Assembly: GCA_025504975.1 (NCBI GenBank)
Contig: JANUWI010000017.1
Location: forward strand, 124,001-188,000
Length of the DNA: 64,000 nucleotides
DNA from: Plenodomus lindquistii
Lineage: Eukaryota; Ascomycota; Dothideomycetes; Pleosporales; Leptosphaeriaceae
Reading direction: 5' to 3'
Position 1 is the stretch's first letter. Each line of letters opens with the position of its first letter. Shown piece after piece: positions 9,281-20,384 of this stretch. The notes beneath the pieces were generated by a model. That model saw only the letters and a program-made list of their open reading frames with translations, was not told where the DNA came from and searched no databases. The position numbers and the translations under genes were made by a program.

Positions 9281-11978
9281 CTAAGCAGGTCTAACACCGT
9301 TGAACAGTTTATCAAGCTTCAAATCATCGATGTCCGAAGTCCACTCATCGATACGCGGGAGATTGGCCTTCCAACCGCGGTCGTCCATCTCGTCGAGTAG
9401 CTGTATCGTCTTTTCTTCCGCATCGTCAAGATCCGTTGCGCAGATTACGAAAGTGGTGAGGTAGAACATGACGAAGGGGTATTTCGAGTTGAGGAAGTGC
9501 TGGATGTAGTATTGCCATGCGTTGGCGGACGAAGGGCGGTCGAATGCTTGGGGGGCTGTCAGCATGTAGAGTTTCAAGGATAGAGGAGGAAACTTACGCA
9601 TGGCGTTCCATCGGTACACATGGCCTTCCCATGTGGCAAAGTTGAGCCCGCTTCTACCCAGACTCTTGATTGCGGGCATCGGCCATGCACAGTAGTGCGT
9701 TTGTATTGAGCCCTTAGCCATGATGCCGTTGGGGTACTTCTCTTTGTATGCTTTGGCGAAATCTACGAGGCACGATGGCGAGGGCATGGGTAATGATGGA
9801 GGACGTTCGCCGTTAGCCGTCTTATTGACTTCCTCTTCATATGGGAAGTACAAATCCGGAGAGCCATCGGCACCTTGTACGATGATGGGGCGCGTCTGCG
9901 GCTTCTCATATTCTGGTACGAGAGTGACGATGCCGTAGCGTTCCATGTCCTCTATACATCGCCGGATTAAGCGATTCGAGTCTCGTGGAATTTGTGACGC
10001 ATTCATCTTTTTTCGTTGCGCAACCAGAACACTGGGATCTGGATCAAAGCACCTGTACCTATTGCCTTCATGCTGAACTTCACCAGGCGCGGGATAGCGC
10101 AGATCCGCAGAACAGCTAATCTGGATTTCCTCAAGGAAGATTTCCTGTACCGATGGTGGGATAACTTCACGTATGACACGCTTTGCCATCGCCCGTGGTG
10201 ATGGATCGCCCACCAACATGAGCAGTGCATCTTGCACGATGTCCATCAGCCGGAACGGCAGTCCAACTTCCCTATCAATGATGATGAACTGCCACGAATC
10301 CACGACGATTGGGTCATACATGGATGACTTCCTCATGCGCAGTTCGTTTTTGACGTCTTCCAATGTGAGCGTAACACTGTAGTCGGCCTTGTCCAATTCA
10401 TCAAGGTTCGTGGCAGATCGGTGACGGCTAATGAACAGGTCTGGCTCGGTCGGGTGGACGGTGGCATCTGCATGCGTGCCTTCGTAAACGACGAGGTAAA
10501 GAGTAGCAGTTCGTTTGCGAAGCTCGTCAAGAAAAGCTTGCGTCAACGGATGGCCAATGGCCATCTGTCCGCAGAGGTAGTTTCGCGACTGACGTTGCAC
10601 CCAGAGCTGACCTTCCTGCTTGAGACCAGCCTTTGCAGCGAAGTCGCCTTTGCTAGTTGGTATGAAGCCCATGTACACACCAGTAGTACATTCACTTAGA
10701 ATGCTCCCAGGGTCGTACCAGTGCTGGTTGTATAGCCTCAGCATGAGTAGCTTGCAGATAGTTGTGTAATCTTCAAAGTTGCTGCAGATGCTGGCGATCG
10801 TCCAGGGCGTGAGTAGGGTGGGAAACCAGCGGTAACTGTGTGCGATCAGTGATAGCTCATCTTCGGATTGGTATAGACTTACAGTATGTCCCAGCAGGGT
10901 TTGGTCATTCTGATGTTCTCAGTGGTACTCGGAATTGTGCCTCCTATTAGGTGGGTGGTCTTGATATCGCCGGCGGCAAGAGTTTGAGCGCAGATTGCCA
11001 CTCGGAGATACTGAACAGCATGGGGACGCCACGCTTTCTCGAAGAAGTCGCAATACATCTCCAACTGGCTAGCTTGGCATCCAAGTAAAAACTCATTGAT
11101 ACTCTTGGATCTTGTCGCATGCTCTAGAGTCGCCGCTTCACTGTCGTTCAACACCATTATGCGAAACCACGCACGAAGGATGTCAGTGCCAGTGTCATGA
11201 ACAGGTTTCTCCTTCTCGCTAGGAGAATCGGCCCGTCTCTTCGAGTCGTTCAAGTCGGGCACGATGCTGTACAACCGTCGGATACTATCAGCGCATAGAT
11301 CCAAGTAGAAGTGCTTCAGGATCAGGATGGTGCCATCATCTGGCATGCCTTCTAAGGAGTCGATGGGTATGCGAGGATCGAGCGGAGACTGCAGTATCAT
11401 GATCTTCTCTCCCAATAGATTGTCCGGGTGAGGAGTGCCGGTATGCACCCCTGGAGTCTCTGGTGTAGGGCCGCGGTTGAGGTTTTGCACTACCATGTGT
11501 CAGTTGCGTTCATGCCAGCCAAAGACAGTTATGATATACTCAGTAAAGAGTCCGCGAGTTGTCGCACATCATTCTCAAGGCCATGGATCCATTTGATGTA
11601 GTCTTGAATGTCTCCGCCGCGAGGGTAGAACTGGTCACGTATCTGTCGCCGAAGCTCAACTGATAGGCGTAGTTTCAAAACTTTTTGTTTCGCAACATCG
11701 GCATTGATAACGATCATTCTTTCCGCCTCTTTGTGCGTCTTGCTCCATTTTGCATTGAGTTCCCTCCACTCCTTGTAGTGCCTGGAACAGAAGGGGTCGC
11801 CTGCGCTTGAGGGGAGCTCAGCTCGACACGGACGGCCATCGTGCTCGACAGCTTCGCAACACGCTCCGTGCAGTGCGGGGGAGTCAGGGACCTCGCTGGC
11901 ACGAAGGAGACTCCGCGTGTTTCCCTTGTAGGCCGGTCGCTTATCCTTGGAGCTGCTAATTCGGAATTGCAGAGACAT
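9281..11978 (-). CDS. large conserved-looking fungal protein with N-terminal Cys/His cluster, function unknown
   Basis: Three exons: 11540-11978, 10883-11489 and 9281-10835, giving 866 aa. Introns 11490-11539 and 10836-10882 have clean gtatat/gtaagt donors and tag/cag ends and restore frame (LADSLL-MQNLN; CWDIL-YRWFP). A further 42-nt segment, 9556-9597 (gtaagt...tgacag), could be an in-frame intron that would shorten the product to 852 aa; it is also open if read through. Residues 40-67 carry C40, C41, C51, C64 and H67 (ACCEAVEHDGRPC...FCSRHYKEW), a possible zinc site seen at the start of various fungal proteins. The rest is globular, with DILRAWFRIMVLN and WQFIIIDREVGLPFRLMD. I do not recognise a catalytic family. 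No signal peptide or membrane segment is evident. Confidence 0.78.
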
Positions 11979-13967
11979 GACTAACAGAAGACCGAGGCTG
12001 GCGCTATGTGTCTACGAGCAGTTTCACGAGGGACAAGGTGGTGTACGTCGTAACATATCAAGCTGCGGTGATGAGCTCTTTAGGCATGGCCATAATGGGC
12101 TCTCCGTAGAGTCGGAAGGAGAATCCGCAGGGCTTGCTGTAAGCCGGATGGGTGCTGCGTCTTTAATACGGCACAGTGACAACAAAGTCAGCTGCATGGA
12201 TGGCCAGCCGTGTTTGGCGAAACCTGCGGTTTCCATTGGTTGAGATACCAGGATGGAGACGACAGGGCAGCGCGGGCTCGTTCCTTTTGCGGCGTTGCAC
12301 AGCTTGGGAGACAGCAGTGTGTGGAGAAGTGACTGCTGTTAAACGCCCTGGCGCGGCAGTCTGCCAATGATCGTTGGACACCGGATACTACTATCTCCTT
12401 AGACGAGTTACTTGCTCGCATGAACCATTTTCCCGGTACAGCAATTATCGCTGCTCTGCGTGCAGTGGGGCTTGATCTTGTGACCATGCTTCCCAACCCT
12501 GATCACCAGTTGGGCAGAGTCACATGCCACAACTGCGATCAGATTCTCTGAAGCGGAGGGCGCACTTGGCAAGAAGCGCGCGACTATGATGCACATCAGT
12601 ACAGGAGTGGTATGTTCACGTACAATCTGTTCTCTCCTCTGTTCCTTCGTGAATGCACCAACATCACGCTACTCGAGCGCTTCACCCATTAGTTTATCGG
12701 TAAAGCGCAGACGAAAGGGCCGTGTCATCCCAGCCGCAGAATTGATGTGCTCCCCGCCGACGAGAATCACGATGAGATTGGTGGGGGCCCTTTAAGGCCC
12801 CCCTCCAAGGCCTGTACCGGCGCTTATGCACTGTGATAAGAAGCGCCATAGTCCCAGGCAAAGGCACGCGAACCGAGCGGCCCGGTCAGTCTACTGGTGA
12901 ATTGTACAATCCGGCATGCGGGCCATGACAATGGATGAATGTAGACAGACCAGTTGCATTCGTAAGCTTGGAGAAGAAGGGGACGTAGCTCTACGTTTTA
13001 CTATGCCTCCTCCAGATCCCCAGCCACAAGGTGGTGCTGTTGGGTGCGGAGGCGTGCCGTGCGAGCTGTGCCGCAATATCGCATGGAGTCCTCGCGTCAT
13101 TTATATGGCGTGACCCAAGTGGCATGTGCGAGGATCCAGCGGTGATGGCTGATGCATGTCGCTATGGCAAGAAGGGCAAGGCAGTCTGAAGGATGAAAAA
13201 GGAGGGGCTGTGCTGGCAGTCAGAGGTGTGTACACAGTAAGGGTTCGATAGCCTTAAGCGCGGGGCATAGTGCCAAAGCAGCACAAAAGAGACCAACTGC
13301 ATTATTGCAAGGAAGAGAAGCGCGCAGACATGGGTTTTATGCTTGTCCGGGTTTTGAGCCGACTGTCTGACTACATGCTGTTCTTCACGACGCAACAAGT
13401 TCTTCACGCTTCCTGTCGCCGACCTGGACAGACGCGGAGCACGCGCAGTGGTTATGGGATAATGGATGAATCACTTTAGCCGACATTTGCTTGATGGTAT
13501 CATACTCCCAGCAGCACGTCAGACCAAATCAGTGTTCATCTTGCCACGATTCAAAAGGGTCCTTTCAATGCGATGCGCCAGACGTCAAGTAACACATCCA
13601 GGTACGGTCCAGTAATCGCATACATAGGTGTAGAGATGTGAAAACCCCAAGCTGCAAGGGCTAAAGTGATGGTTGCCGACAGATTTACCCCACATTTGAT
13701 GGTTGGGGTAACCGAGTACGGCATTCCTAATACAGCTCCCGCTACCATCATCCGAGGCTGTTGGACGTGTTTGCGCATCATCGTCCCCAGGACTTCTTCC
13801 CGATCTTCGCACTGCACTCAATCTAGTGATTGCAGAAGACCGGCGCCCAACCCTGTCAACAAAGCTTACTGCAGCCCGCTTTCGCAAAGGATCAACTGTC
13901 TTGGAGAGCTCATCATCCATCTCGTACCCCGCACGACACACGACGCACGACACACGGATACAACAAC
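11979..13967. other. 2-kb gene-free stretch
   Basis: Many overlapping short frames on both strands, none with a recognisable domain, good start context or matching splice sites. The right end is the upstream region of the alcohol dehydrogenase gene. The frame open from 13830 into that gene is its leader, not coding. Confidence 0.4.
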
Positions 13968-15443
13968 ATGGCCGCCTTACGGATAGCACCCTCACGCGCA
14001 GTGCGTGCGATGAACCTTCTCAGAACAGTGCAATTCACACATCCTCCATCATGTCCCTGCCATTCTAATCCAAACTATCACCAAACACCCTCGACCGTGC
14101 AACAAGCACGTCGCCACTTGGCAACGCCACTGGACCACGGCCACCAAAAGGAGTATGCATTCGAGATGGCAGCCTCGTCTATTCGTTTCGGTCCTGGATG
14201 TACCAAAGAAGTCGGCATGGACTTCAAGAACATGGGATCCAAGCGCGTCATGGTGGTGACAGACAGCAATGTACGGAAGCTAGATGCGATGAAGCAGGTC
14301 ATTGAAGGCTTAGAAAGAGAAGGTGTAACATATGAAATCTACGACAAGGTCCGAGTGGAGCCAAAAGACAGCAGCATAAGAGAAGCCATCGACTTTGCGA
14401 AGCCATGGCGGCCAGATGCTTACTTGGCTGTCGGTGGTGGCAGTGTCATTGATACCGCCAAATTGATGAACCTGTACACAACTTTCCCAGAAGCCGATTT
14501 CCTCGACTTTGTCAACGCACCGCTTGGCAAAGGTCTACCAATTCCATCAAAGTTATTCCCGCTCATCGCTGTTCCTACGACAGCCGGTACTGGATCCGAG
14601 ACCACGGGAACCGCAATCTTCGACTTGGTCTCCAAGCGCGCGAAGACGGGTATCGCACACCGCAACCTAAAGCCTACATTGGGCATAGTTGATCCTTTGA
14701 ACACGCGCACGATGCCTTCTGCTGTTCACGCATCCTCAGGTCTTGACGTACTCTGCCACTCATTGGAATCTTGGACTGCGATCCCCTATTACGAGCGTAC
14801 ACCACGACCTACCAATCCTCTCAATCGCCCAGCATACCAGGGCGCCAACCCTATCTCTGACATCTTCTCCTTGAAAGCGCTACGTGATACTGTCAAATAC
14901 CTACCTCGCGCAGTTAAAGACCCAGAAGACCACGAAGCGCAGTCCCAGATGCTCTTAGCCGCAACCCTTGCTGGTGTTGGTTTTGGAAACGCAGGTGTCC
15001 ATCTCTGCCACGGCATGTCTTACCCAATTTCTGGTCAGAACCCGGGTTACAAACACGCTGGCTACGACGTTGATCACACCATTATTCCGCATGGAGTCAG
15101 TGTAGCCGTCACATCACCTGCTGTTTTCAGATTCACGGGTGCATCGAACCCTGAGAGACATTTGGCTGCTGCCGAGGCATTTGGAGTGGACATTTCCAAC
15201 GTCAAGAAGGAGAGCGCTGGTGAGGTCCTGGGAGAGGCGCTCGCGGATTTCTTGGTCAAACTTGGGGATCAGCCGAGGGGCTTGAAGGATCTTGGGTTCG
15301 GCAAGGCGCACCTAGATCAGCTGGTTGAGGGTACTATTCCACAAGCGAGAGTGTTGATGTTGGCGCCCAGCTTGGAGATGACCGATATCGATGTTGAAAG
15401 GGAGCAATTGCGGAACCTCTTTGAGGAAGCGCTAGACTACTGA
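13968..15443 (+). CDS. mitochondrial iron-containing alcohol dehydrogenase / hydroxyacid-oxoacid transhydrogenase (ADHFE1-like)
   Basis: A single exon of 491 aa from the ATG at 13968 (CAACATGG). The frame is open for 46 more codons upstream, but those residues look like leader sequence. The N-terminus is rich in Arg, Ser and Ala with few acids (MAALRIAPSRAVRAMNLLRT), a good mitochondrial presequence, ending before about residue 55 where YAFEMAASSIRFGPGCTKEV starts the family core. The NAD site YLAVGGGSVIDTAKLMN and the metal-binding region follow: SGLDVLCHSLESW (about 260), GVHLCHGMSYPI (about 345) and IIPHGVSVAV (about 375). ADHFE1 relatives couple 4-hydroxybutyrate oxidation to 2-oxoglutarate reduction, giving D-2-hydroxyglutarate and succinic semialdehyde. 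The assignment rests on overall resemblance to that subgroup. Confidence 0.9.
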   Translation: MAALRIAPSRAVRAMNLLRTVQFTHPPSCPCHSNPNYHQTPSTVQQARRHLATPLDHGHQKEYAFEMAASSIRFGPGCTKEVGMDFKNMGSKRVMVVTDSNVRKLDAMKQVIEGLEREGVTYEIYDKVRVEPKDSSIREAIDFAKPWRPDAYLAVGGGSVIDTAKLMNLYTTFPEADFLDFVNAPLGKGLPIPSKLFPLIAVPTTAGTGSETTGTAIFDLVSKRAKTGIAHRNLKPTLGIVDPLNTRTMPSAVHASSGLDVLCHSLESWTAIPYYERTPRPTNPLNRPAYQGANPISDIFSLKALRDTVKYLPRAVKDPEDHEAQSQMLLAATLAGVGFGNAGVHLCHGMSYPISGQNPGYKHAGYDVDHTIIPHGVSVAVTSPAVFRFTGASNPERHLAAAEAFGVDISNVKKESAGEVLGEALADFLVKLGDQPRGLKDLGFGKAHLDQLVEGTIPQARVLMLAPSLEMTDIDVEREQLRNLFEEALDY

Positions 15444-15590
15444 GGCCGCGGAGCTATACAAAACTCCACAAATGTGTCCTTGCGCTGGAGGCCAAAATTA
15501 CGGTTTACGTTCCTATACTTTCTTGTTGTATATTCACTGCTTTCACAGTCGCGATCAATCTCTCATCAAATTTCATCATTGACACGTCTC

Positions 15591-16943
15591 TCATGAGTGA
15601 CCATGGCTACCACCGCAACCGCAGCCCGTCTTTACCGGTACTCTCTTCTTCCAACTCCAACTCAGTTCCGGATTCGCCGCCATTTTCCTCATGTGACCCA
15701 CATCCCCATCATTGAACCCCTTATCCAACATACTCAATTCCGTACTTAACCTCGCATACTTAGCCGCCTCGAACTTCCTCCCAAAACTACTATACACCTC
15801 CGCAGCATGCTTATACGCCGTTGCCAAAGTAGCATCCAGCCTCTCCTGCTTGACCAAACTAATCAGCAGCTCCGCAACCTCTGGCGTTGCAGCACTCTTC
15901 GCCGTCCAATCATCCAGCGCTTTCGCCAGATTCTCAATCTGCAACAGCCTAGTGTCCGATTCTTGTGTAAGCGCCGGATGCGCAGTACACGACGAACAGC
16001 CACACTCAAATCCCCAATTCCTTTTCAACTTCCTCATTCTCGTCGCGCGAATCTTTTCGTTATCAATATACGTGATCGTTATTTCCTCGCCCGGCTGGAT
16101 CGTGTGTATAGCATGCACATACTGCGACATGCTTGCCTCGTCGAAAAAGTACGCGGCATTGGGTCTGCAGTCGTGGTTTAGCATTGCCATTTCGGGGAAG
16201 AGCGCGGATTGGCTGATGCCGTCGATTGTGACTTCGAAGTTGTTGGTATTGATGCGGTCGTCGATGGGGTCGTCGCTTGTGTGGCCCATGAGTTCCCAGA
16301 ATCGGTCTTGAGAGGAGGGAGGGAGGGTCGCGACACCGCGGTGGAGGAGGGCGAGGCGATCGGCTGTGGAGAGGTCGTAGGCGTCTGGGTCGGTGATGAG
16401 GATTGGGGTCGAGGCGAAGATCTGATCACCGCGGTTGAGGGTTTTGTTCGCGATGAGGCCGCGGCCTTTGCCCGGGAATTCGTGTTGGGTAAATGGGGGG
16501 TTGAAGTAGTGGTTCATTCGTGATAAGGTGTCTGGGTTCTGGAAAGCGGGTTTTTCGAGCATGGTGTAAGCGAAATCTTTTTCGGTGAGGATGAAGATGC
16601 CCCGCCCCGAGGCGAATGTTTGGTCGCTGAAGACACAGTATGGTTCCGTGATGTTCTCATTTGAATAGCATTCTGGCCAGAACGTCCACGGGAAGTCCTT
16701 CTGCTGTGATGCTAATACACGGGAGTCCTCGAGCGACCGTGTTGCAAATGAAATGTTGGAGCGAAAGTTGGCAGCTGGATCTACAATCGACGAAGGTATC
16801 GATAATTGACACTCGCCATCATGTAGTATTGAATGCGAGGGGCCTGAGCTATGCAACAATGGTTTCTGGACGAGCGCATGTACACGCTCACTTGAGAAAG
16901 CATAGGCTCCTCCAATAATGGTAACTCCAAAAAGCGATTTCAT
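15591..16943 (-). CDS. SET domain protein with signal-peptide-like N-terminus
   Basis: A single exon of 450 aa. The first 20 or so residues (MKSLFGVTIIGGAYAFSSER) look like a signal peptide or short anchor, and NIT and NIS sequons follow at about 63 and 97. The SET domain spans about 155-293: HEFPGKGRGLIANKTLNRGD, the S-adenosylmethionine/active-site motif LNHDCRPNAAYFFD (NHDC 256-259) and GEEITITYID. A post-SET-like CGCSSC lies at 314-319. After a helical region the protein ends in a Cys/Gly/His tail (GCGCGGSHGHS) that could bind metal. It belongs with the SET proteins of SMYD/Set5 style rather than the histone H3K4/K9 writers. A secreted or secretory-pathway lysine methyltransferase is unusual; such a family exists in fungi, but the substrate is unknown. 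Confidence 0.85.
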   Translation of the reverse strand: MKSLFGVTIIGGAYAFSSERVHALVQKPLLHSSGPSHSILHDGECQLSIPSSIVDPAANFRSNISFATRSLEDSRVLASQQKDFPWTFWPECYSNENITEPYCVFSDQTFASGRGIFILTEKDFAYTMLEKPAFQNPDTLSRMNHYFNPPFTQHEFPGKGRGLIANKTLNRGDQIFASTPILITDPDAYDLSTADRLALLHRGVATLPPSSQDRFWELMGHTSDDPIDDRINTNNFEVTIDGISQSALFPEMAMLNHDCRPNAAYFFDEASMSQYVHAIHTIQPGEEITITYIDNEKIRATRMRKLKRNWGFECGCSSCTAHPALTQESDTRLLQIENLAKALDDWTAKSAATPEVAELLISLVKQERLDATLATAYKHAAEVYSSFGRKFEAAKYARLSTELSMLDKGFNDGDVGHMRKMAANPELSWSWKKRVPVKTGCGCGGSHGHS

Positions 16944-19351
16944 TTCGAATAATGTCTGAGATGATGTGTTAAGTAGCTGAATGAGTTATTCAGGCAGGAT
17001 TAATAGGAAAGGATCATTAGGGTTTATAAGGTTCCGGGGAGTTGCAGGTCAGGGTATCTGAGCGATGAAACGCAAGACGATCGTGATGCGGGGGGCTGAA
17101 ACGAATCTGTGAAACATACTGATTCTCACTCCACGGGGAAATCTATCCCGATGTATTGAACGTTGCATGTTTGCTACACAATGAATTTCAGCAGTAAGAA
17201 AATAGGGGACCAAAATATGTGGCACTTAGTATACAGGAGGTAGCCAGCATGGCTTGCTTGCCAGTTTTTGGTTGAACCAATCAGCATGCCAGCCTGGCCG
17301 AACTTCATAGCGATGATCGTCAAACTTAGCAAAGAAAGTAAAGCGAGGTAGCTACCCCCTGTAGGTCCAATATACCTGGGTTCTGTGGTTCGTCAACTTT
17401 ATCATTGTCATCGAGGCTGCTCGAAGAGACAACTGGGTCCCCTATGTATAGATCATATCGTGTTGGAAGTCATCGCAGCACATCCATCGAAGCAGATAAC
17501 CGTCTAACGAGAGTCGAGATGCCGTGATCGCGACACAAGGCTGAAACGACGCCGACACGATTGGAGTTGCCCACTACACAATCCGTCGAAGCACAATTGG
17601 TAGTCATCAGGAAGTGTGATACTTCTCTTTACTTGGCCGTCTCACCAAGGCAGTCGGTCGGTCCTTGAGCGGTTGTGAAGGGATGCCTGTCGGAATTGTG
17701 TCGCTCGGTTTGTACGATGAAACGTAGCATGCAGAAGATATCTCGACGCACTTGTGTTAGCAATGATCGATGTTAGCTAGAATGGAGTATGGGACTTCAT
17801 ATAGCGGACCTGAAGGCGTTATTTTTCACTGTGACCTTTGTCGAAGGGTAGTACAGGCTGCAGCCATGTGGAAGCAAGTCACTCGGAGTTCCTCCGGGCA
17901 CAGGAGCACCGTCCCTCAGAGGATCCTTCTCCACCCGTTCAGAAGCCAAGACGAACATCAGACTCAGATCAGCAGCCGCCTGTACATACATGTCGGACAC
18001 GACAGAAATGTGAGACTACGAGCATTGAGATGGCTGAGACTGATTCGTTGCGATGCGAAGATAAGGTTGTCAGCGCCCATGTGGTTGAAAACGTGGCTGA
18101 AGCGAGCAGGTCAACGTGCAGCGAAAGACGCATGGAAAAATCAAAATTCCCACCACTCGCGCCACGTACCATGCATTGCGGGATACGCGAGGGCCGGGGA
18201 GTGAGGGGCTCACCGACGCCTGGGTCGCGCTTGATGTGTTGCTCCGAACTCCGTCACTCTCGATGAAAACCAACAATACAGTAGCTCTCCATTTTGATTC
18301 CGCATCTATGGATGCCTGAGAGATCGTTGAAGGAAACGCTGCGCAAGACCTGCAGACATTGAAGGCAGATTCGACTACAGCTACGGACGTACCCAGGACT
18401 TACATATGAGTGCACCCGACTCGGAGTCGTAGTTAGAAAATACGGCGTCTTAGTGTGACTGCCAAAAGCATCGGGGGCCTGGGCCTCTGACAGTAAGACC
18501 TGTTGACGCTTGCCGTCATAGACCAATAGACGAAATCGCTGCTTGGCAGAAACCATCGCAAAATACCGTCTCGTCCGCTCCGGAAGGCCTCAGGGTCTTT
18601 CAGACATGCCCTCAGAATCAGAATAACCGGCCATTCTAATTTGGCACAACAACCAACGTAACGCAACACCAGTGCAGTAAACGATCAAGCTTAGAGTACC
18701 TATGGTACATAATAGTACTTGTTCAAAACAACTATACTCACTTCATCCGTCAAAGGCGCAAACATAGTAGACGTCGTGGTGGTGATGTTCGTGCGGGCAA
18801 ACAGCAGCGCTACGTCCGGATGCTTCGATGCACTACCGGTAAGTGTTCCGTCCACTTGCGCTGCTTTCACCATAGAAACACGAGCCGGGACGATTTGGCG
18901 TCCGATCGGGATCGAGCTAAGCCATTCCCGGCTCTTCACGCGAAATTTCCGAAGCATCGCATTTTCCATTCTGCATAAGCTTTGTGTTACAGACTAGTCG
19001 AGTCTAGAGAGCCGCAGGAGGTCTACTCTAAGCCATGCGTAGCTCTCGCGTTGTCAGCTGTGCTCAGTCCAGTCTAGTCTGCAAATTGTATCGTGCGTAA
19101 TCAACACTGGGCTTTGAGGCGCAATCAACACTGCCTTGTTCTGAGCGATGAGTCTGGCTGTAATCCGATAGATACGCGATGTCATGTCTGTTTAGTGGCT
19201 TGTAGATAGAAGTATAAGGTATCCATGATTCTGCTGTCAGTCACTGGATCATCACACCAGTAACCCCTGAGAACATCTTCGTACACCTTCCATCAATACA
19301 TCACCAACTTGACGGACTACCATCACAGTTCTTCCTTCATCCCTATCCGTT
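16944..19351. other. 2.4-kb stretch without a supported gene
   Basis: Short frames overlap on both strands (largest about 144 codons at 17770-18204), but none shows a domain, and several overlap one another in different frames. The left part contains an inverted repeat pair (17232-17244 and 17351-17363). The right end is the promoter and leader of the RTA1-like gene. Decayed transposon or gene remnants cannot be excluded. Confidence 0.35.
17232..17363. repeat. 132-bp inverted-repeat unit, possible MITE fragment
   Basis: TACAGGAGGTAGC at 17232-17244 pairs with GCTACCCCCTGTA at 17351-17363, 12 of 13 bases matching. Inside are further short AGCCAGCAT/ATGCCAGCC-type complementarities. There is no coding frame between the arms. 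It could be a small non-autonomous DNA element or a chance hairpin. Confidence 0.3.
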
Positions 19352-20384
19352 ATGACTGTTCCACCTGCCAGCCCTGAATGGTGCACGGAAGTTGGCCCAC
19401 AATGCACTGTCGAGGGCAGTCTCTATGGCTACTATCCCAGCATTGGTGCCAACGGTTTCTTCCTCGGATTCTTCGCACTGTGCATGCTTTTGCAAATAGC
19501 TCTTGGGGTACGGTACAAGACATGGACATTCTCGGTGAGTTTGAAGTCATTATGAAACGTTCAAAGCTCGGCTGACATGTGTAGATTGCCATGGCTATCG
19601 GATGTTTAGGTGAAGTCATTGGCTACGCTGGCCGCATCATGCTTTACAACAACCCGTTCGACGAGGCTGGCTTCCAGATGCAGATTGTCTGCCTCATTAC
19701 TGCGCCGGCCTTTTTCTCTGCTGCCATCTACCTTACACTCAAGCATCTCGTTATCAACTTGGGCAAGGAATGGTCGCGTCTTAGGCCTGCGTGGTACACA
19801 TACATTTTTATCAGCGCCGATCTGATATCTCTTACTCTCCAAGGAGCTGGAGGTGGTATGGCCGCGTCTGCGGATAATGATTCTAAGGACCAAGACGTTG
19901 GCACCGATCTGATGGTGAGTACCTGCGGACCAGAACGATTGTCGACATGTACTAATAAAACCTCCTATAGATTGCGGGTGTCATCTTCCAAGTCGTTATT
20001 CTCGCGGTCTTCGCATACTTCTGTCTCGACTACGCAGTTCGCACTTACCGTCGTCGCAACCAAGTCTCACCCAAAGCCAGCGCGCTGCTTCGCAACAACC
20101 CATTCCGCGCCTTCGTCGGTGCTGTCGCTATCGCATTCATCTCCATTCTCATCCGATGCATCTACCGCATTCCAGAGTTGACTGGTGGCTGGAGAAGTGA
20201 GCTCATGCGCAACGAGACAGATTTTATCGTCCTCGAAGGCGTCATGATCGCCCTTACCGTGTTCATGCTCACGGTCTTCCATCCAGGATTCTGCTTCCCG
20301 GCGCTCGCCAACACAATTACTAGAAAGCAGAAAGTAACCCGAGAAAAGCCAATCGACGAATCGTCCTCTGGAGAGGTAGTCTAG
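19352..20384 (+). CDS. RTA1-family lipid-translocating exporter-like membrane protein
   Basis: Three exons, 19352-19534, 19585-19914 and 19971-20384, giving 308 aa, the usual length for RTA1/RTM1/RSB1 proteins. The introns 19535-19584 and 19915-19970 have gtgagt donors; the second has a perfect TACTAAT-type branch site. Seven hydrophobic segments can be seen, starting GANGFFLGFFALCMLLQIAL, then IAMAIGCLGEVIGYAGRIML, CLITAPAFFSAAIYLTL, YIFISADLISLTLQGAGGG, AGVIFQVVILAVFAYFCLDY, FVGAVAIAFISILIRCIYRI and GVMIALTVFMLTVFHPGFCF. The EVIGYAGR and RCIYRIPE motifs are typical. The cytosolic tail is charged. Relatives move sphingoid bases or give resistance to 7-aminocholesterol and other toxic amphiphiles at the plasma membrane. 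The cargo here is not shown. Confidence 0.93.

Noticed and set aside
13830..13967. Upstream extension of the alcohol dehydrogenase frame
   Set aside because: The residues do not fit a presequence and the ATG at 13968 has the better context followed by a good mitochondrial signal.
17770..18266. Two overlapping + strand frames of about 140 codons
   Set aside because: Both show random-like composition, no domain, and equal-length frames exist on the other strand.
18700..18997. Opposed frames of about 90 codons
   Set aside because: No recognisable motif and no splice-consistent extension on either strand.
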